A stretch of 64,000 bases of DNA from Apophysomyces variabilis (taxonomy: Eukaryota > Mucoromycota > Mucoromycetes > Mucorales > Mucoraceae). The notes below the pieces were generated by a model. The model saw only the letters and a program-made list of their open reading frames with translations. It was not told where the DNA came from and did no database searches. This document shows positions 59,439 through 64,000 of the stretch, in pieces (within the stretch, counting starts at the first letter, position 1; each line of letters starts with the position of its first letter). The DNA is taken from assembly GCA_002749535.1 (NCBI GenBank), contig MZZL01000386.1:1-64000 (forward strand), given 5' to 3'. Made by a program: the position numbers and the translations under genes.

Positions 59439-60513
59439 TTATGAGAAACCGTTTATGCAATAGATCGTAGGTTGTGACGACGGGTCATGGAAAAAACGGC
59501 GGTGAGATCCTTTCACGGGCCATGTTACTGCAGAGGGGTGGACATGCACGGCAGGTGGCGTGGTCTGTCCTCCATCCGGTTGCCATTCTGCTGCTTTTGA
59601 AACCTTATCCGGGTATTCACATTGATTTGCTGCTACCTGGTCTATTATGCCGTCTCGGTCGGTATGAACAGGTAGTCGAATTGTATCGTCCGATCTTTCG
59701 GTGCGCAAAGAGGCCTCTGTGCGAGCCTTGCGTACAAGAGGCTTCCGGGGTTTGTCAGAACAAATCTGCCTTCGGGCTTTGGGTTGCATAACATACGCGA
59801 AGATCGTCAAACCTATCCATAACACACAACACACAATGGCAGAAAACCAGGTAGCATTTGTCAAAAGACATCTGAATACGTATCATTTTTAGCTACATTC
59901 AGACATAAAAGAGAGAGACCCCCTCCTTTTCTTTTCTTTACCTATGGTAGAGCAAGGGATAGAACATATCGCGATGTTGATCCAATAAACCGCAATAATT
60001 GACAAAGCCGTAGGCTGAATCTTTGATCTCCAAGAAGCCATAAGTCCATGGTTCATGACCGCCCAGAAAGGTGATTGCGAAAATGCTCGCTAACAATGGG
60101 AATACATTGACAAGACCCAAGATTTTGTCTCCATTTAAAACATGTGCCCGTTCGGAGCACCATGCATGCATGGTGAGGGCTGCCGAGCTGAGAGCAGAGA
60201 AACCAAGAGAGACGTACCAGACAAAGTACTGCAATATAGGATATAAGCTAAGCGGTGCGTACTAGGGTTCGTCGCTAGGCCTCTTTTTTCTTTCTATTAC
60301 CTGCCAGTGACCAGCGTGAAACCAATCGAGAATCCCGGTCTATCCCAATAAGAAGGTTTTATTTCTCGAATTTTGCACCGAGTCAATGTGCTTGATTACC
60401 TTTTGCCCATAGATTGATAATAGTATACATTGTGTGACATGGCAAGCGAGAGCGATAAAGCTCGCTAAGACAATTGAAAAGCGTAATGTGTTTGCAACTA
60501 CGAGCACTCTCAT
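59439..60513 (-). CDS. four-helix membrane protein of unknown function
   Basis: Four exons: 60513-60400, 60339-60301, 60228-59942, 59871-59439; 290 aa. Helices: 1 at LRFSIVLASFIALACHVTQC; 2 at YFVWYVSLGFSALSSAALTM; 3 at LVNVFPLLASIFAITFLGG; 4 at WFSAIVCCVLWIGLTIFAYV. The N-terminus is short and the 120-residue tail is basic then polar, probably cytoplasmic. Between helices 3 and 4 is a loop with YCGLLDQHRDMFY. The four-helix plan with paired helices resembles MARVEL-type fungal proteins but I see no diagnostic motif. Exon 2 is 39 nt; all phases fit. Confidence 0.75.
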
Positions 60514-61642
60514 TTCAAAGAAAGAAGAAAAAATTACTGAAGAGCAAGAGCAGGAAGAAAGTAGATTACAGTTTAAAAAAAGGAAGAAAATTAATAACAA
60601 GGAGAAAGAGGTAGCAACATTGCAAATGCTTAACATTGCTAGGATGGAGAACCGTGGATGTTGTTTCTTGCTTGCTTCCCTCATCAATTCAGGTCCTATT
60701 TTACATTGCACAGGTCCAGCCTACTATCAGATTCTGTGATCTAGCAAACAATACAACCAGATTATCAGTTTCAAAAGAAAGCAAATCTTTAAAGAAGATA
60801 AATAATCATTGTCAGAGGGACGAGGGGGCAAAGGAATGAAGTGGTTCGAAACGGCCATGTCGATACAGTTTGTTCGAATGACAATTTTTAGACCATTGCC
60901 TTTTTCAGGTCGGAATCCTCCTTCGGTCCCTGACTTTTTAAGACATAAGGAAATGAGACCAAATATGGGGTAATATAACAAAGAAACTGGTATAGAACAG
61001 TGCCATCACAGCGGAATCATTCTACCTCATAGTAATTCATTGGAGTATATCAGGACGAAAGCTACTTAAATCGACATCCTTCCCTTTGTCCTTAACACAT
61101 AGCAAAGTATAAGGATTCAGGAAGAGATCTCTAATGAGATGCTAATACAATTCCAGTTATTATTATTCGGCCGTTTATGCGTTATCTCCATATGGATTGG
61201 CAGCGTGCTATGACCGTTACAGGAACGTAGGGATGAATATGACTAAAGAGTAATATAATTTTCGATCCCAATTCATGGAAGAATAGAATGTATCCGTTGC
61301 ACAAGCAGAATGGTATCGTATCTAAAATTGGCGATATGATTAAATAGATGAACTTCAATCGAAGTCCTCTGGTTTGCATGGTAGGACAGTGATGAACAAG
61401 TGCTATTTCGGGCAATAGCCGATATAGCATCCCTGCGTACAATAAGCGACCCTATGCAATCTCAGCCTATTCCCCACGTACGCCAAATACCGATGCCCTA
61501 TCTCTCTCTCTCACTATATGAAAAAATATCCCCTCGCATCAAGCCGCAAAGCAGATACGAAATGTTTCACTGAGACAGTTTCCACAGCGTTTTTTGTCAC
61601 TTCTAAAGAAAAAGACATAAATTTCTTTTGTTTTTATTTCGC
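60514..61642. other. intergenic region
   Basis: Upstream of the four-helix gene and downstream of uL16. A minus-strand frame from ATG 61430 to 61182 (MLYRLLPEIALVHHCPTMQT ... PFCLCNGYILFFHELGS) is hydrophobic and may be a membrane-protein fragment, but has no known relative. A TCTCTCTCTCTC run lies near 61500. Confidence 0.5.
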
Positions 61643-62293
61643 TTAGGCTCTGGAAGCCATGCGGAAGTAGTTGTCCAAAGAACCCTTCTCAGGGACGAAC
61701 TTGACGTAGCAACCATCGGGTCTGAGCTTGCCGGCGCTGCGAGCCTCAACGTATTCCTCACGGGTCAAGGGAGTAAAACCCCACTTGTTGGAGATGATGA
61801 TCTTCTGCTGGCCAGGGAACTTGTACTTGCAGCGTCTCAAGGCTTCAATGACGACAGCCTTGTTGGAGTCCTTGGTACGGACGGAGAAGATGATCTGGCC
61901 AATGTTCACACGGGCAACGAGACCGTTGGGCTTGCCGAAAGCACCACGCATACCGGTTTGCAATCTATCAGCACCGGCACATGACAACATCTTGTTGATA
62001 CGGGTGACGTGGAAGGGGTGGACACGGACACGCAAGTGGAAGGAGTCCTTACCGGAGGTCTTGGCAATGTACTTGTTAGCACAGATACGACCAGCTTCAA
62101 GAGCTTCCGCAGAAAGCTGTTCGTACTCGTTGGAGACCAAGTGGACGCAAAGAGGGAAATCGTCGACATGAGCCTTCTTGCGACCCAAATCGTAGATTCT
62201 AATCTTGGCATCAGGGACACCACGGCAGTATCTGCTCTTAGGGTAGGGCTTGTTCTTACAGTAACGGTAGCAACGAGCAGGACGGCGACCCAT
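61643..62293 (-). CDS. RPL10: 60S ribosomal protein L10 (uL16)
   Basis: Single coding exon of 216 aa, ATG 62293 to TAA. Starts [20 protein letters not shown] and contains the conserved [38 protein letters not shown], the P-site loop region [15 protein letters not shown], and [13 protein letters not shown]. Length matches the eukaryotic family. uL16 joins the 60S subunit late, in the cytoplasm, and lies close to the peptidyl transferase centre. Codon use is strongly biased to C-ending codons, unlike neighbours, as expected for a very highly expressed gene. Divergent from eS10. Confidence 0.98.
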   Translation of the reverse strand: MGRRPARCYRYCKNKPYPKSRYCRGVPDAKIRIYDLGRKKAHVDDFPLCVHLVSNEYEQLSAEALEAGRICANKYIAKTSGKDSFHLRVRVHPFHVTRINKMLSCAGADRLQTGMRGAFGKPNGLVARVNIGQIIFSVRTKDSNKAVVIEALRRCKYKFPGQQKIIISNKWGFTPLTREEYVEARSAGKLRPDGCYVKFVPEKGSLDNYFRMASRA

Positions 62294-63084
62294 GGCGGAC
62301 TAAATAGATACAAAACGACATTATTAAAACATGGGGACATCACTCAATGTACACATGGCAAGTGAGAGAAAAAAGAAAAAATTGAAAACTCCATATGCGC
62401 TATTTCCACAACGTCTACAGTTGGCTGCTGTTCATGATTGGATCCTATGTTATTCGTTCATGCGTTCGAAAACGGTATGTTCATGTATGCTGTTCCTTCA
62501 TTTCCACGTCGCAAAACGGAAAGAATGTCTGATCCAGATTTTTTCCTTTTCCGCTCATCCATCCATCCGCTCCACTGCTTTTATAGTACAACGTCTACCT
62601 GTCCTTCCGCCCCCTCCGTATAAAACAAAAGAAAGAAGATGTTAAGGATGCATACCTATTTTGAGTGAGAGTGGGAGAGACCGATCTTCGCCCTGAACAA
62701 GTGCATCTATCGATTAGGCACTAGCTGAGTTTTAGGTACGTCCGTGTCCGATTGCCGGTTGCCTAGGTTACCTCGCATTAAAGAATTCAGGCTATCGCGT
62801 AGCCGGACTTCTCACGATACATTCCGAGCTGTTTCGGGTAGCGGTGTGTTGCAGTAGCGCGGAAGCCATAGGCTAACTCACATAGTGAAATGGATACGGC
62901 CTCTTTCCATCACCATCACTGTACGTATCATTAGAGGTTGGATGGGGTTCTCAAAGGAAACGACGAACGATATAGAGCGCGAATAAAGAAGAAAAATAAG
63001 CAATGCATGGATGCGATGGATTATCCATATTTTGAATGAGATTTTTTTGGCTGACCGACTTCTTCCTTGAGCAGAGGCACAACT
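62294..63084. promoter_or_regulatory. divergent promoter of two ribosomal protein genes
   Basis: Seven hundred ninety bases lie between the start codons of uL16 (minus) and eS10 (plus). A pyrimidine-rich leader (63160s on the eS10 side is intronic) and GC-richer centre (62700-62870) stand out. No telomere-like or other known ribosomal-gene box could be assigned with confidence. Either gene may have an untranslated first exon here. Confidence 0.5.
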
Positions 63085-63847
63085 ATGCTTGTTTCTAAGC
63101 AGAACAGAAAGCTCATCTACGAGACTCTTTTCAAGGGTACGCTTTTTCCTCTTTTTCCTATATAGAAAGATAAAACCGAATTTATATTCTATACGCATAT
63201 TCTTCTGACAGCAGCATTCTAGACGGTGCTTTGGTGGCTGCCAAGGACTTCAATGCTCCCAAGCATTCTGAAATTGATGTCCCCAACCTTGAGGTCATCA
63301 AGATCATGCAGTCTTTGACTTCCAAGGGCTATGTCAAGACCCAGTTCTCGTGGCAATACTATTACTACACCCTTACCAACGAGGGTATCGATTATCTTCG
63401 CGAATGTACGTTACAACACTTTAAGACTGCCAAGACACCACCACATGCCGCTTGTCATTGACAATACCTTCTCTTTCTTTAATTTGTAATAGACCTTCAC
63501 TTGCCCCAGGAGATCGTGCCTGCCACATTGAAGAAGGCTGCTCGCCCTGCTGCTCCTCGCCGTGCTTGTATGTTTCTATAGCCGTTTCTGTACGACATAC
63601 CAACCTATTTTTTGCTTTTTTTTCTTTCTCTTTTTTTAGTCGGTGAAGGTCGTGAGGGACCTCGCGGACCACGTGGCGACCGTGACGATTACAGACGAAA
63701 GGAAGGAGCCTCTGGCGACTTCAAACCTGAATTCCGAGGTGGTTTGGGTAAGTCTTGGGTTGTGCGGTGTAAGGAGTAGTGAGAGGACTGCAAAAGAAAC
63801 CTGACCTGATCTGTGGGGATTTTGTAGGACGTGGCCGTCGCGAGTAA
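63085..63847 (+). CDS. RPS10: 40S ribosomal protein S10 (eS10)
   Basis: Five exons: 63085-63136, 63223-63405, 63493-63567, 63640-63747, 63828-63847; 145 aa. Joined text has the family signature: [60 protein letters not shown] and [14 protein letters not shown], ending in the Arg/Gly-rich tail with [13 protein letters not shown] and GRGRRE. eS10 sits in the beak/head of the 40S subunit. Intron positions are all phase 1 and short, typical for the gene. The last exon carries only six codons plus stop. Confidence 0.97.
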
Positions 63848-64000
63848 GCTCTTATTTTTTTTTTTCGTTTTTCCTTTGCTATTGTCACACATAACCCGAA
63901 ATACATTGATGTTCGTTGAACAAAAGAGAAACTGAAAAAGCGTGATACGTCTGTTTATTGAGAAAATCGTGATATATATTATTGCATGGATACTACTACT
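63848..64000. other. 3' flank of eS10
   Basis: Poly-T tract directly after the stop codon and AT-rich DNA to the window edge; no start of another gene is visible. Confidence 0.5.

Noticed and set aside
61628..62365. Plus-strand frames over uL16
   Set aside because: Antisense shadows made possible by the strong codon bias of RPL10.
1..64000. CRISPR arrays, rRNA genes, bacterial operons or viral genes
   Set aside because: No regularly spaced direct repeats, no rRNA signature, no ribosome-binding sites with packed ORFs, and no viral proteins were seen; all recognised genes are eukaryotic.

Overview
The window is nuclear DNA from a fungus, most likely an early-diverging filamentous one (Mucoromycota, probably Mucorales). 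Genes carry many short introns (about 34-160 nt, mostly GTAAGT/GTATGT to TAG/CAG). Intergenic DNA is full of poly-A/T and GA/CT tracts. A transposase relic and two copies of a PD-(D/E)XK-like family resemble Mucorales repeats as I remember them. No genus can be named from the sequence alone. All exon boundaries were built by eye from splice motifs and reading phase; every multi-exon model given as a complete gene sums to a multiple of three.

Layout. 1-5.2 kb: repeat-bearing intergenic DNA, a two-finger GATA factor (minus) and a possible 60-aa protein. 5.2-17.6 kb: spliceosome factor SYF2 and, 87 bp away on the same strand, the giant lipid-transfer protein gene CSF1/BLTP1 (21 exons, 3358 aa). 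17.6-26.6 kb: accessory, gene-poor DNA with a PD-(D/E)XK-like fragment, a secreted protein with two tandem defensin-type cysteine motifs, tRNA-Val(AAC), a decayed PIF1/Helitron-type helicase and a possible two-exon gene. 26.6-40.9 kb: a seven-helix membrane protein, SEC66 and GET5 (divergent; both serve ER protein delivery), a 993-aa protein with two histone-fold-like segments, GMP synthase (GUA1) and a DUF1752/AreA-N-like protein. 41-46 kb: second accessory island with a PD-(D/E)XK-like gene and a dead Tc1/mariner (IS630-type) transposase. 47.6-64 kb: MYND-finger protein, mitochondrial PET127, mitochondrial bL31m, mitochondrial malonyl-CoA:ACP transacylase, an RBR E3 ligase, a four-helix membrane protein, then divergent ribosomal protein genes uL16 and eS10.

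The core genes are housekeeping: splicing, lipid transfer, ER targeting, purine synthesis, mitochondrial RNA/translation/fatty-acid synthesis and cytosolic ribosomes. Novelty sits in the accessory islands (tandem defensin-like protein; two decayed copies of a Mucoromycota-type nuclease family) and in the histone-fold protein, whose second segment reads like histone H2A. I saw no CRISPR, rRNA or virus.
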